Below are positions 11,150-26,100 of a DNA stretch of 64,000 nucleotides, piece after piece (position 1 is the stretch's first letter; the number at the start of each line of letters is the position of its first letter). A program made the translations under genes and the position numbers. The notes beneath the pieces were generated by a model. The model was not told where the DNA came from. It made no database searches and saw only the letters and a list, made by a program, of their open reading frames with translations. Source of the stretch: Owenia fusiformis (Eukaryota > Annelida > Polychaeta > Sabellida > Oweniidae); the NCBI GenBank assembly GCA_903813345.2, contig CAIIXF020000009.1, positions 13,466,347 to 13,530,346 of the forward strand, in the 5' to 3' direction.

Positions 11150-14100
11150 GTAAGTATATTTTAGTTATGATTACAACAGAGGAACCACAGAGAACTATTT
11201 AGATGTAAAATTGTTTATTTTTTGGTGAGCTAGAGTCCATTTCACTGTTAAAGTGCGTCAGTAAAAGCTATAAAATAAGAAATCAAAATATCATTTTGCA
11301 ATAATATATGGAAAAATATATTCCTATTGAACATGAATGACATTTGTATATCTTGGATTGCTTCTAGTTTGGCTTAGAAAGTGTGTGGCCTCTTATATTT
11401 GGATGCTTCTCTGCCATGTTATTTTCAATAAGATTAACATGCCTGAAATTCTTCAAATTACAAGACGGCACAGGCTTATTGCACAAAAAACTAAAAAATC
11501 TGATATATACAAATGTCATTCATGTATATTATGAATATACTTTTCCATATATTATTGCACAATGGTCTCCCAATTTCTTATTTTTGCCGTTCTACTGACG
11601 CACTGAAGCAGTGAAATGGACTTTAAAAATCATTTTTTCATGACATGTGGCATGTGTAGTACAGTATAACAAGGTGTAATCAAACATGACACTGAAGCAG
11701 ATAATGCAAGACAAAATGATCATATGAACTATTTAAACTCTTTCCCCTCAATTCTTGGTAACTTCTGACATAGTTTACAGATTCAAAAATGTACATGTAT
11801 CGATTGCATCACTTTAGCTTCCAAACCCTGTCTGCGATGTGAAAAACTAAGAGTTATTACAACGATATACCTATGGATGTGCCAAAAAGCAGCACTAAAC
11901 AAAAAGCTATAAATTATAATGATATCATGATTATGTGCCATGGTTGCGCCAGACCCATGCAGAGGGTCGTAACATTGCCATTCTTGTACAAAATGACATT
12001 TATTGATCACTAATACAAAACAGCAGTTTAAAATTTTCTAAACACACATCATGGGGTTTAAAGAAAGCCCTTTGAAAGCCCATGCATACATCAAACAATT
12101 CAAAATGGAATTTACTTATTAAGTGTTCCAAAATCTTATGACGTGTCATCTCATCAAGGCAAAAATTATTTAGGTAGTACTGTTCTTTGATCAACCATTT
12201 TGTACCAAGTCTCTGCTTTGATAATTTGAAGAACAATACTGCAGTCCTTGTATAATAAATGTTTCCTCTTTGTAGGGTAAATTGAAGATAGCTATAATCG
12301 GGCAGAGTGTGTTCGGCGCAGAGGTTTATCAGCTACTGAAGAAGAATGGCCATACAATTGTTGGAGTCTTTACAGTTCCAGACAAAAACAATCGCGCTGA
12401 CCCATTAGGTGAGTAGGAATCATGATGGCTAAATCTAAATATCCATACTCCATAGTGTTGTGGAAAATCTAAATTTCATCAATATTGTACAAAATCAAAA
12501 TATCAGAGTACTTCATTCTTTCATGAATGTTATGTTGATACTATCACATTTCTCTATTGTTCTAATGTGTTCTATGAATCTATTAACGTTTTCAAATACC
12601 TTATCTCTCATTCCAAGACCCCAAACTTTTTGGCATGAAATATCGACCATATCTAACTAGAATGACATATGCATAGAAACCTTCTCTGAGAAAATACATG
12701 AATTTTTTATTTGCATAAACATTACAATATACATTTACATTGCTTATTTCAGCTACTGCTGCCGAAGCTGATGGTGTAAAAGTATTCAAATATCCAAGAT
12801 GGAGGATCAAGGGCCAGGCCATTCCAGAAATCTTAGAAGAATACAAATCTGTGGGGGCTGAATTGAATGTCTTGCCATTCTGTACTCAGTTTATTCCAAT
12901 GGAAGTTATTGAATTCCCAAAACATAAAACAATCATCTACCACCCCTCCATACTACCTAGGCATCGAGGGGCTTCAGCTATAAACTGGTGAGACAAAGTT
13001 CCTAGTAAAGTATGATAATCAGGTCTGTAGCTTAAACTCCCTAATTTTGACCCAAAATCACTTCAAAAGTGTTCAAAAGTTGTTAAAAACTGCAGTATTT
13101 TGAAAGAATTTTTGGCCAGTTATGGACCTGATCATATACATGTACATGTATTGTATAACATGTAGTGTAAATATTTATACACATCATAACTACCAGATAA
13201 GGTGACGTAACACAGGGCCGGATCCAGGATTTTGTGTTATGGGGAGGCGTGTGATAATAACTGTGAGCAAAAAAAAATTTTGTAAAAAAAGATGAGCCAA
13301 AACACAAATTTTCCAACTTTTTGTGGGGGGCGTGCCCCGTCTAGATCCGCTGGTGTAACATGATGTTAGCTTCAAATCGAAGAGGGTAACATGATAAAAT
13401 AAAAAAATTCAAATATAAAGTGTTAAAATTAGATACCTGTCGAAAGCAAATATGAAGTCACAAACTAACAAACAATCAAACTAACAAACAAACAAACAAA
13501 ACAGCAATATAGTGAATCATAAGTGAATCTAGACTCATCTGGTTGAAACTGGAAACTGGTTGACCTGAGGTGATTATATACAGTGTACCTTCTATCAACA
13601 TTAATGACTTAACAATTTATCTTATCATTTTTCAATATTGATTTACTACATGCACTTTTAATAACGCATAACAACATTCAGCTCCCTGGAGGTCTTGTAT
13701 TGCAGTAACTATTAAAGGTCAATAAATAGTTACGGTATAGTACTATTTGACTGACCTCTCTATTTACCAATGGTGTTTTGAGGATCCTGGTCCTGGTTTC
13801 AGATTCTCTAAGATTTAATAATATCAAAAAGATCAATCAGAATTTATCCATTTAATCTGTTTCTGTTGAAGTTCTGTTTGAATTTTCTCTAAGGCTATTT
13901 TAGTATAAAGTGTTCCACTTAGAGAGGTGTTCCACTTACAGAGGTGTTCCACTTGATAACATATTAGACTGTTAATGATGAAACAGTCTATTTGGAAGTT
14001 AATATTTTAAAGATGTTGCTGAAAATAATTTTCAACTGTCTAGTTAATGCAAGTACCAAGTATAAATGAAAGCAATGAAAAAATATGCAAATCATGCAAC

Positions 14101-17100
14101 TAACCTCCATCTCATTACCAAATGGCTCTTTAAAGGTGCAATAATTAGTGCAGAGGGGTCATTCAACGATCATGGACCAGTGTCAAAATATATTTAAGTT
14201 TGGATATTTCATCAAGACTAACATCAATTTTTATTATCTACAAAGAAACCCCCTAGATAAACATTATTTTAGCTGATATTCCTCTTGAGACATGGTGGAT
14301 CTTAAAAATATAAAAGTGGAAGTCCCCTTTTTCAAGCTTTGAACTGAATTTACACTTCTTAATGCTGAAATTGATAATTTATCCATACATTTTAAGAAAA
14401 TAGGTATGTCAAAGAAGATGTTAAACCAAATGTTGCCTTGATAGCTCAGAAAAAATGAAAAAACTTTCCTATTTTCTCTACAGTCCTTATTGCCCCTTTA
14501 AAAGACAAGTTGACATGAGAGAGAAACACCCCAGAATTCCCAGGTTCATCTTTACATAGAGAATAGGTAGGTTCATTCATGAATTTCTGGAGTATTTCCT
14601 CCTCTTAGTTGAAGAATGATGTGTTTCAGGACCTTGATGCAAGGAGACAAAGAAGGAGGCTTCACAATATTCTGGGCAGACGATGGGCTTGATACAGGAC
14701 CCATTCTCCTTATAAGGAAAACTGATGTTGATCCAAATGATACTCTTAACTCTCTCTATAGAAACTTTCTCTTCCCAGAAGGTGTTAAAGCAATGGTGAG
14801 ATATTTTTGAGAGGGTGGGGCTGAAGTACCTCCTCATTCTTGTTATTTGGCCAAGACTTGTTTCAAATTTGGCTTAATACAACCTCTATATTGATTCTAA
14901 ATTCAAATATCTACTTGTTTGATACATTTACATTTGCGCATTTGAAGTGACAAAATCTGTCCAAATACCTGACATAATTTATGACTAAAATCAGATGCAC
15001 ATTTGAAATTGGTTATGAAAAATATTAATGAAAGTATTTATGAGACATTTATGTACTTGAATGATATTTGTTTTAGGATAAACCCATCAATGCCACAACA
15101 TTATGTCATACACATAAACATTACTAAGTAAACATTATTCTCACTTAAAGCACGGTGTATGTAATTTTGAAAGTATTATCACACATTTTGTGCATATGAC
15201 GTTAGTCATAAACTACTATGAAATAACGTGGACATTGGAACCCTGTATCAATACCCTGTGAGGACTTACATGAAAATTCTCCTCCTTATAATATGTTAAT
15301 TTATTGAATGAGAGATATAAATCTCATGTTACCAACAACAAAGTCATGAGTTAAAGATTTTGGAATGCATATTGACTTCCATTTTTGTTTATATCATTTG
15401 AGGCTATATAGTCAAGTCAGTAAATATGTGGGCCTCAATGTTGAAATGATTTGGCAGTTGTTAATTATGAATGATCCACAACATTAAAATGTTTTATTAA
15501 GTCAGTCGACTGTCAATCATTAGCAGTTCCTAATTTGGGTGTAATTATTCAATATTGTACTTTAGGGCGAGGCTGTTGAAATGATTGTCGCTGGCACAGC
15601 ACCACGGATAGTTCAACCTGAGGAAGGTGCAACATATGACCCAATGATCAAGAAAGATAAAGTCCAAATCAACTGGGACTCAAGTGCTCAAGACATCCAT
15701 AACTTTATTAGAGGCAATGACAAACAACCAGGTGCTTGGACCAATATTGATGGCAAGGTATTGTTCAATTAGATCACAAGCAATTTGTAAACAACCATTG
15801 AATCATCATATTTAATAAGACCCCCAAAGTTTAATTCTCTGTTATTTTTTAACAGGTACTTGTGACCAAACTGAAAGAAAATGGCTTAAATTTTCAAAAA
15901 TTAACAAAACTTTATATCCAGTTTTACTTTTTGTTTACCAGTTATAATGAATAATCATGGACCATCATCTCCTTATGGCTAATAACCAGATGGATTTTAT
16001 CTTAGTAGACATTACATTATAAATGTAGTTTGTATTTCCTTTAATGATGATTGATAAACATAATGGGAAGCATCAAGTATTGGGCTAATGTTATGTAACG
16101 TTGACATGATATTAATGTTATATAGAAAAATATACATCAGTTTTAGAGTAGAATATTGGTACATGTATAATATAATCGATTGCTGCAATAGTCTTTCTCA
16201 ACTTGTATGAAACTCAACATTTTCTAATCCTTAATAATTATGATAACACGGTACTGCGTTATCTAGAATATTATAGTTGTTAAATATGATGAAAAGTTAT
16301 GATTATATTATGTTTTTTTTGTATCCAGCAAACAACACTGTATGGTTCTAAGCTGTGGACAGCTGAGAGACCAGAGGGAACTGAAGTGCAGATAGATGGC
16401 AGCACTAATGCTGCACTCGTACACAGTGGAGGCATGCTGTTCTATGGCAATGATGGCAATGCTGTAAGTTCACATGATTCTATGTAGACATAATTTCATA
16501 TGATTCTTAAGGAATTTTGATCTCACAATTATGCACCCATTGACTCAACACAACTACGTACCCATTGCATTAACATAATCCATTTTCCAAAACAACTTGC
16601 AATATCCATTGCTTCAATGCAGCTGTGTACGCCTCGCCTCAACACATTTATGCATCAGCTTTTGAATGATATATGAGCCAATAATATTTTAATAATAAAA
16701 CAATTCTTTACAAAAGTCGCTCGCTAAATCTGACTGCCTTTAAAGTTGACATTTGATTTCATTATGATCTTGCAATTCCACTTAATAGCTATAACACACA
16801 GTCAGGTTTAGATATTTTTACATATGTTGTCAACTTGTAGGTAAATATAGACCAACTTAAGTTAGATAATGGCAAAACTATACCTGCCTCCAAATTTGGT
16901 CAAACTGATGAGGCTCAAGAAGCTCTAGTCTATACAAATGTTGAAAAGGAATACATTGCAAAGCTGAATGATGCATGGGCAGGTATTCTCAGCAAGCAGG
17001 TGACGGATGATACTGACTTTTTCAAGGCTGGGGCTGGGTCAATGGACATTGTTCGGTAAGGAATACATGCAATTCTGGCTCCAAAGATGGACAATGCTTG

Positions 17101-20100
17101 TATTACTACAGTTTTAGCAACACAACGCCAACATTTAACTTGATTATTATTATCTTTATGACTCAAGCTCTGTTTATTTTATTTGCTGCTATATGATCAG
17201 TAAATTCAGGATTGGGCCAATATTCACACCCAAGTCTCTGACATTTGTATCACTCTGTATATTGGCTGCATATTTCTCCATCTATCTAGTCTCAACCTAC
17301 ATTCTGTAACATAGTACTTTATATAGTGTACTGTACTTACGTTTATTGTTTCTTTTAGCCTGCTAGAAGAAGCTAAAACTAGGTGTGATATTACCATGAC
17401 TACAGAAGATGTTTTCATGAATACTACATTTGGAGAATTCAGCCGTGCAGCTATACTATGCAGTAGAGGCCTTGGAGGCAAGAAGGAATTCACATATGAT
17501 GCGGTATGACAAGCAATATCTACATATAAAACATCAGCATGAACCAGAATACTTAAGTGTTGTCCCAATATGTTCCTTCCTGAAAATATGTAAACTAAAA
17601 GTCATCATTTCCTTTTAAAAACTGATGTACACCAAAATTTTGTCCATAAGTGTTTTTGAATTCCTTTTCCAGATCAAAATGAATGTTAACAACATGGACA
17701 TTACATTCCCGCACCAGCTGTTCATAAACAATGAGTTTGTACCCAGTATTAGTGGAGACACATTTGAAACAATCAACCCAGCTGACGAATCTGTAAGTAC
17801 ATAAGACTCACCTTGTTCAACTTTAAATCTGTCCCTATTATCCTTCTTAGTTCCATGTTAATGTCTGTCAGATATAATTTGAAAGAGAAGTTAAATTACC
17901 AGATGGAATATTCTCATGTTACTTTTACTATTAATAACTGACTCTGCTCTTTGAAAGACCAAATGATATATTGATGGTGTTACTATAGTAACTATTGTGT
18001 TTCTAGGTGATATATAGGCAAGGAAATGCTGGTTATGTTGGTGAAATAAATATTGTGTAACTATGTGATATGTTAATGTTGTTTTAATAATTGGTGTGTT
18101 TCTAGATGATATGTTAATGGAAATGCTTATGATGTTTCTATGGTAATTGCTTTGTTTTCAGGTGATATGTAAAGTGAGCAAGGGGAGTGCTGATGATGTT
18201 GCTATAGTAATTGCTTTGTTTTCAGGTGATATGTAAAGTGAGCAAGGGAAATGCTGATGATGTTGCCAAGGCAGTGAAAGCTGCTATTGCTGGTGAAGAG
18301 GTTTGGAGCAAGATGAACGCAAGAGACAGGGGTGCCATTATGTACAAGTATGTCACATGCTGGATTTTTTCTTTTCCTGCTCATTAGTATGATATTTTGC
18401 TTCTCATCTTTGTCTTCTTTTTCTTTTCAACTAAGAAAGAAACTGGTACCTACACTTTGCCATCCTCCTAGGCAGGTGTCCAGAATCCATACCTCCTTCT
18501 TCCCCCCTGCGATAAGCAGTTAGCATTTCCCTGATTAAGAACTCACAATCTCATTGGCTGTCGCAACACTTCGACAGAAATCATGTATAAGTCATTGCGC
18601 ATAATTATATCACGTGATTCAGTTAAATCAGGCGCTTCCAAATTGGTTATAGCAGGGGGTAAGAAGAAAGAATATATTCTGGATTTTGAAGCCCTGTGAT
18701 CGGAGGATGACACTTTGCAGGTTGATGTTATTTATAGAATTTATTAGCTTCGGCACTAATTCTTACTTTGATATTCATAGGACATGTGATCATGTCAAAA
18801 TAAAAGGAGTATTTTTGTAATCAATGGAAAAATGAAAATGGGGCAAAATTATTTTTCACTTAAAAATCTAATTTATGTAAGTAAAGAATATGTATTTTCA
18901 CATTTCTAGATTGGCAGACCTAATGGATGCTCATCGTGAAGAGTTGGCTACGCTGGAGTCTATTGACAGTGGCGCAGTGTACACATTAGCCCTAAAGACA
19001 CATATAGGCATGTCCATAGACACATTTAGGTACTTTGCTGGATGGTGTGACAAAATCCAGGTAAAGAAATAAAGTACCGTTTTCATAATAGAAAGTATAT
19101 AAGTGGCAGTCATATAAATTTGCGAGGTTTGCAATTTAATAGAAAACGAAACACATAACAGTGCTCTCCCCAGGATTTATTTGTGTGGAGGATTTTGTTA
19201 TTTTTTTAGCGCAACATTCTAGTATTTTTAACTTTTTGTGCAACATTTTATGATTTGGGAATTTTTTTGTGCAACATTTTACAATTTTTGAACTTTTTGT
19301 GCAACATTTTATAATTTCCTTATTTTTTATTGCAACATTAGTGAGGCGCATCTTATTGCATTGAGGAGCATTTTGGTTTTAGAAAATACATGGAGGTGCT
19401 GCGCCTCAGTGATTTCAATGTGGGGAGAGCACTGCATAATGCTTTCATGTAAAAAATACAGTATATATAGAAAGCAAATGCTCGATAAACTTGAATCACA
19501 CGACAATCCTATTAAACACCTTTTCAACATGGAGGATGATTCCCTTTTTTCCAATATTGTATGTCTTGTGAAAATAAAGAAATTGAAATTGTAGCAGAAT
19601 TTATTCATAAATGTAATATAACGAAGAAGGGTGTGATATATGACATAAACAATGGACGCGTATCACAATCACCATTCATGTGCTCATCCATGATACATAT
19701 TTATTTGTTCATTTATTTATTTATTATGAAGTATTTAAAATTGTGTGTGTTGTTATATATGCTGTTTTCTGTTGGATTTTTTTTTTATTTTATTTTTTTT
19801 AATTTTTTTTATTTGCAAATTACACTGTTTTCTGTTGTATTGATATTGTAAAATTAGTGTTTACTTTGTGTACACTTAACCCTTTATGGGTATGCATGTG
19901 TAATAAAGTTCATAAATCTAATCTAAATCTATAAATACATGCAAGCAAATAATGTAAAATGCTAATATAGATGGCATTATCTTTGTTATTTTAGGGCTCA
20001 ACTATTCCAATTAACAATGCAAGGCCCAACAGGAATCTGTCGTACACCAAGAAAGAACCTATTGGGTAATTATTAGAGTAGGCATGTAAATATTATATGC

Positions 20101-23100
20101 TGTCATATTCAACACACAGTATAATGATTATGGATTAACAGGGAATCGTTATAAAGTACATGTACTTGTAAATGTACATGTATTGCAAATAATGATTATT
20201 TATCTAACTTTTCATTATGACTATCTACATTTTAGCTTTCACAACAACAGTGTTAACTGTTTTAACTTTGGTTATGAAGTATTTAGATGACGCATATTTT
20301 GGTCATTTACAGCTATATTATGGGGGATGACAATATGAGAACAGTAAAAATGAAATAGAACTTCATCATGTACATGTATTAAATATTCAAGTCGCAATCA
20401 AGCAATGTAAGAATTTTATTGACTGTTATATCCTTTGTATTTATTTGTTATAACAGGGTATGTGGTATAATCACCCCATGGAACTACCCTCTCATGATGT
20501 TACATCCTTTATATTTCTTTGTTATAACAGTGTATGTGGTATAATCACCCCTTGGAACTACCCTCTCATGATGTTACATCCTTTATATTTCTTTGTTATA
20601 ACAGTGTATGTGGTATAATCACCCCATGGAACTACCCTCTCATGATGTTAGCATGGAAGATGGCTGCCTGTCTTGCTGCAGGGAATACAGTTGTTCTGAA
20701 ACCAGCACAGGTTAGTATTTTCACCTACTGTATTGACTTCTAATGTGGTTTCTCATCATTTATGCTTTCATCTTCATCTTGCTTTCTCATCTTCATTTAC
20801 TCCTTTCTCATCTTCATTTACTCCTTTCTCATCTTCATCTTGCTTTCTCATCTTCATTTACTCCTTTCTCATCTTCATCTTGCTTTCTCATCTTCATTTA
20901 CTCCTTTCTCATCTTCATCTTGCTTTCTCATCTTCATTTACTCCTTTCTCATCTTCATTTACTCCTTTCTCATCTTCATCTTGCTTTCTCATCTTCATTT
21001 ACTCCCTTCTCATCTTCATCTTGCTTTCTCATCTTCATTTACTCCTTTCTCATCTTCATCTTGCTTTCTCATCTTCATTTACTCCTTTCTCATCTTCATT
21101 TATTGCTTTCTCATCTTCATTTACTCCTTTCTCATCTTCATTCATTGCTTTCTCATCTTCATTCATTGCTTTCTCATCTTCATTTCCTGCATTCTCATCT
21201 TCATTTCCTGCATTCTCATCTTCATTTCCTGCATTCTCATCTCATTCTTAACTCCTTTTATATTTGCAGGTGACACCTCTGACATCTCTCAAGTTTGCAG
21301 AGCTAGCAGCAAGAGCTGGTTTCCCTCCAGGGGTCATCAATATCATACCTGGGTCAGGTAAGTAAAATCACTGTCACACCTGGATCAATAAAGTCATGTC
21401 AATATCAATCTGGCATGTTTTAACATTTAAAGGTGCAACAGCTAGAACAGGGGGGCCATTCAACGATCATCGACCAGTGTCAAAATATATTTAAATTTGG
21501 ATATTTCATCAAGACTAACATGTATTTTTATTATCTGCAAAGAAACCCCAGCTGATATTCCTCTTGAAACGCGATGGATCTTAAAAATCTATAAGTGGGA
21601 CTCCCTTTATAGAAGCTTTGAACTGATTACACTTCTTAATGCTGAAATTGATAGTTATCCATATATTTTAAGAAAATAGGTATGTAAAAGAAGATGTTAA
21701 GCCAAATATTGACCTGATAGCTCAGAAAAAATATAAATTTTTGAATTTTCTCCAGTCCTTGTTGCCCCTTTAACTAAGAATATAGTGTTACAGTGTTAGA
21801 AGTATTTGAGTCTGACTCTAGATATGTTTTATGTTTTCTTTTGAAAATATAATCAAGGCAGTGCTTAATTTACTCATTTGATGTGTTCTTCAGGTCGTGT
21901 TGTTGGAACTGCCATAGTGAACCACCCAGCAGTGAGGAAGGTGGGATTTACAGGCTCAACTGAAGTTGGCAAACAGATCATGGAAGGGTGGGTATAAACA
22001 ATTGAAATCAATATCCCCATCTGCAATATATGTAAACATTAAATGATTTTCAATAATATAAACATGATAAAATTTCAAGTTGACTCCCTCCCTTTCCATC
22101 TGAACAAAAGAGATGATGAATTATTTGCAAGTAATAATTTATCAAATATATCAACCCGTTCTTGAATAAGAGAGATTAACCTTTAGTGATGGCTGTGTTT
22201 TTTATTGTTGCTTACAGTGCTGCTAAAAGTAATGCTAAGAAGGTGTCTCTGGAACTAGGGGGCAAGTCACCGCTCATCATCTTCAGTGACTGTGACTTGG
22301 ATAAGGCAGTCAGGATGGTAAGTAAGAAACTACATGTAGTTGATTGGAGAAAATACTAATTAGTGTCAAAGGTGTGAAAACAAAGCAGTTTCAATCATAA
22401 TTATTTCAATATAACTGAAATTTTTATTCATAGTTTTTATTTGACCGTTGTGCTTCCTATAATTGTTAAATATTGCAATCTTATTATATTTTATTTTACA
22501 CTGCAGAGGTGGCATTATAATATAGATGGAAATTATTGTTTTAGGGTTGTGGAGGGGTCTTCTTCAACAAGGGAGAGAACTGTATAGCAGCTGGTAGACT
22601 GTTTGTAGAAGAATCGATACATGATGAATTTGTCAAACGAGTGGTGAGTGATTTTCTTACAATAAACGCTAGTGCCATAGTTGAATAAGGAGATATTTTG
22701 TTACCAAGATTGATTTTAACTTTTGAAATCACATTGCATTTTGTGACACAGACTTGCTTGGTGACTATAGGAGAAATGATGCATATTATGGAGCATGGAG
22801 CTGAGAGTCAGTTTCTTTTCCTTGTGTTTAGGAGGCAGTTCACTCATTTTCTCAAGTGTGTTGATCATTACACCTGTTCCAATGGTTTATGCATTAATGT
22901 TGCTGTATTAAGACTTCAAATATACAGTGCAACAATTAACTTAATACATGTACACAGCTTTTTGTCATAATTATATTTCATGATTCATATAGGATTTGTA
23001 TATTTTCAATGAAGTTAAATCTTCGGAGATGTTTTGAAGCAGTTCATACATGTTACAGTATTAACAATTAAACCTAATGAATTTTTCGTCATCTATTTAC

Positions 23101-26100
23101 AGTGCTTTGGCCATTAATTGTGTGAATGAAAATAGTAGGATTAAAAGAAAAATGTTGTCTAGTTTTTGTTGCGATTAACAGGAAATTAGCCAGTTTGATA
23201 CCCATGTTCTTGTAAAGATTTAAAAGAGCATATCTCCAAAAATATCCACCATTTCATGTACAAAGCTTCTTGAAGTCTTAGATAATTAATAAATTACATT
23301 ATAATGGCAAATATTTACAATATGCCCATTCATCATCTGGCAAATTATTTGCCTTTATTCCATATACATGTATTCTACAATTGTTCACTGCCTTATTGTA
23401 TATTAAAGGGGCAATAAGGACTGTAGAGAAAATAGGAACGTTTTTTTCATTTTTTCTGAGCTATCAAGGCAACATTTGGTTTAAAGTGTCTCACAAATTC
23501 GATCAAAACTTGCCATGCAAACATGTTAGTCTACTTTACTGGCCCCCCTTGCTGTAACAAGGAACCAAAAACACATTAAAACGTAAACATAAACCTGGAA
23601 TTAGTCACTTCACTATGAAAGTGAGGGGTGTTAATATCAGTGGTCATTTACTGTGTCAACTTAGTAACCCTTGCATATCGTGCTCACTCAAGTATTGAAT
23701 ATTTTTTTTATGATCTAAATGTTTGTGGTTTATAAAGAAATGTGATATATTTTAGTTAGAAATACATTCATTAATATATTCATTCAAACAGCACTAGAAT
23801 GCGGGAAGAAAGTGCAATGGTGACAAAATGCAGACAGAATTTTCCGTAAGGGTTTCAAACATTTCTGAACACAATCATACATGTACTTCATGTGAACTGT
23901 TATTTTAGTGCTGTATTTATAGATATAATTTCACGTATTAAAATCATATTTTCCAGCAATGACTTCAAATTCTGAACCACAACCATATCACATTTTCTTC
24001 AATAACTCCAAACATGTGTAAACATTGACCATGTGCATATAAATTCAGATTTCACGAGCTCTTTCCTATTCGAGTACCTCATACACCCCTGCATGGATTT
24101 GAGTTGGATTCGCCTTTTATACGTGAGCCGACACACTCGCAAACGCTGATTGGATAAAGATTGCGAGAAAATTTAAGAAAAACAGCTTCACAGTTGCTTT
24201 TAAAACTTTAACATCTTGTTCAGCTCACTTCATTCTAGATCTGATTAGGTTTTGGACCTGTTAGCTCAGTCGTGTCAGCCATTTTGAATGTTTTAAGAAA
24301 AGTTAGCGCACAATAATACTTTGTATCATATTGAATGGTGTTTTTCAGTTTTCATACTTTAACTATTTAGTAGCTTTATTGAATGGTGTTTTTCAGTTTT
24401 CATACTTTAACTATTTAGTGCTTTGTTGTAAAAGCCTATCTTGTCTTGTCTGTAAAGTCTTGTCTACGCGTTTTCAGGTGAACCGTTTGGTAGATCAATT
24501 TCAAATTTTCAGGGATGATTGTTAATATGAAAATCTAGATCTGATTAGTTTTTGGGCATTCTGGGTAAATGTCAAGGCAGCCATTTTGGATTTTCCATCC
24601 TAAAATCTTGTCTGTAAAGTCTTGTCTACGCATTTTCAGGTGAACTGTTTGTTAGATCAATTTCAAATTTTCAGGAATGATTCTCAGTGTGAAAATCTAG
24701 ATCTGATTAGTTTTTGGGCATTCTGGGTAAATGTCAAGGCAGCCATTTTGGAATTTCCGTCTTAAAATCTTGCCCGTAAAGTCTTGTCTACGCGTTTTTA
24801 GGTGAACCGTTTGGTAGATCATTTTGAAATTTTCAGGGGTGATTCTCAGTATGAAAATCTAGATCTGATTAGTTGTTGGGCATTCTGGGTAAATGTCAAG
24901 GCAGCCATTTTGGATATTCTGTCCTAAAATCTTGTCTGTAAAGTCTTGTCTACACATTTCCAGGTGAACTGTTTGGTAGATCAATTTCAAATTTTCAGGG
25001 ATGATTCTTAGTATGAAAATCTAGATCTGATTAGTTTTTATGCATTCTGGATGAATGTCAAGGCAGCCATTTTGGATTTTCCATCTTAAAATCTTGCCCG
25101 TAAAGTCTTGTCTACGCGTTTTTAGGTGAACCGTTTGGTAGATCAATTTCAAATTTTCAGGAATGATTCTTAGTATGAAAATCTAAATCTGATTAGTTTT
25201 TGGGCATTCTGGGTAAATGTCAAGGCAGCCATTTTGGATTTTCTGTCCTAAAATCTTGTTTGTTAAGTCTTATCTACGCATTTCCAGGTGAACCGTTTGG
25301 TAGATCAATTTCAAATTTTCAGGGATGATTCTTAGTATGAAAATCTAGAACAGATTAGTTTTTTGGCATTCTGGATAAATGTCAAGGCAGCCATTTTGGA
25401 TTTTCTGTCCTCATATCTTGTCTGTAAAGTCTTGTTTACATGTTTTCTGGTTAACTGTGTGACGGATCAATTTCAAATATATTCAGGGGTGGTTCTTAGT
25501 ATGAAAATCTAGAACTGACTAATTTTTTGGCATTCTGGGTAAATTTTAAGGTGGCCATTTTGGATTTTCCGTCCACAAATTGTGTCTGTAAAGTCTTGTC
25601 TACTCATTTTTAGGATAACCATTTGACGGGATCACCCAAAGGTGGGGACATTTTGTACACATATGTGTTCTTGTATTTTTTTAAGATCCACCATGTTTCA
25701 AGAGGAATATCAGCTAAAATAATGTTTATCTAGGGGGTTTCTTTGTAGATAATAAAAATAGATGTTAGTCTTGATGAAATATCCAAACTTAAATATATTT
25801 TGACACTGGTCCATGATCGTTGAATGACCCCTCTGCACTAATTATTGCACCTTTAAGAAATCATAAAACTTACATCCCTAAATATGGTATATTTGTCATA
25901 TGAGTGCTTATCAACTGCACATACATCACCAAGCTGCTCTGGTGATCCTCTGATTCTGAAGTGAAGAGTACATAAAGGAAGTTCTTAGTTAATGTTAGAT
26001 ATATATTAAAAAGTTGTAATATTATGAAACATGCACTAAGGACAGATCAGGTCAAAGCTACCTGCTTTCAAGTATGTGTTGTATCATCGTATAGATGTTG

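Larger units (their letters stand above)
23407..25852. mobile_element. 2.4-kb TTAA-flanked element related to the two short MITEs, carrying a satellite array
   Basis: Seen: in reverse orientation its outer about 170 bp (25683-25852) match the left part of the 14134 MITE and its other about 75 bp (23407-23480) match the right end. TTAA flanks both sides (23403-23406, 25853-25856). Between them lies about 2.2 kb absent from the short copies, including the 162-bp array. Either a long parental element or an insertion/expansion inside a MITE. Confidence 0.6.

Noticed and set aside
20733-21361. Overlapping long plus-strand ORFs rich in Ser, Phe, His and Leu
   Set aside because: They are translations of the TCTCATCTTCAT minisatellite in all three frames within ALDH1L intron 13, with no start context or domain.
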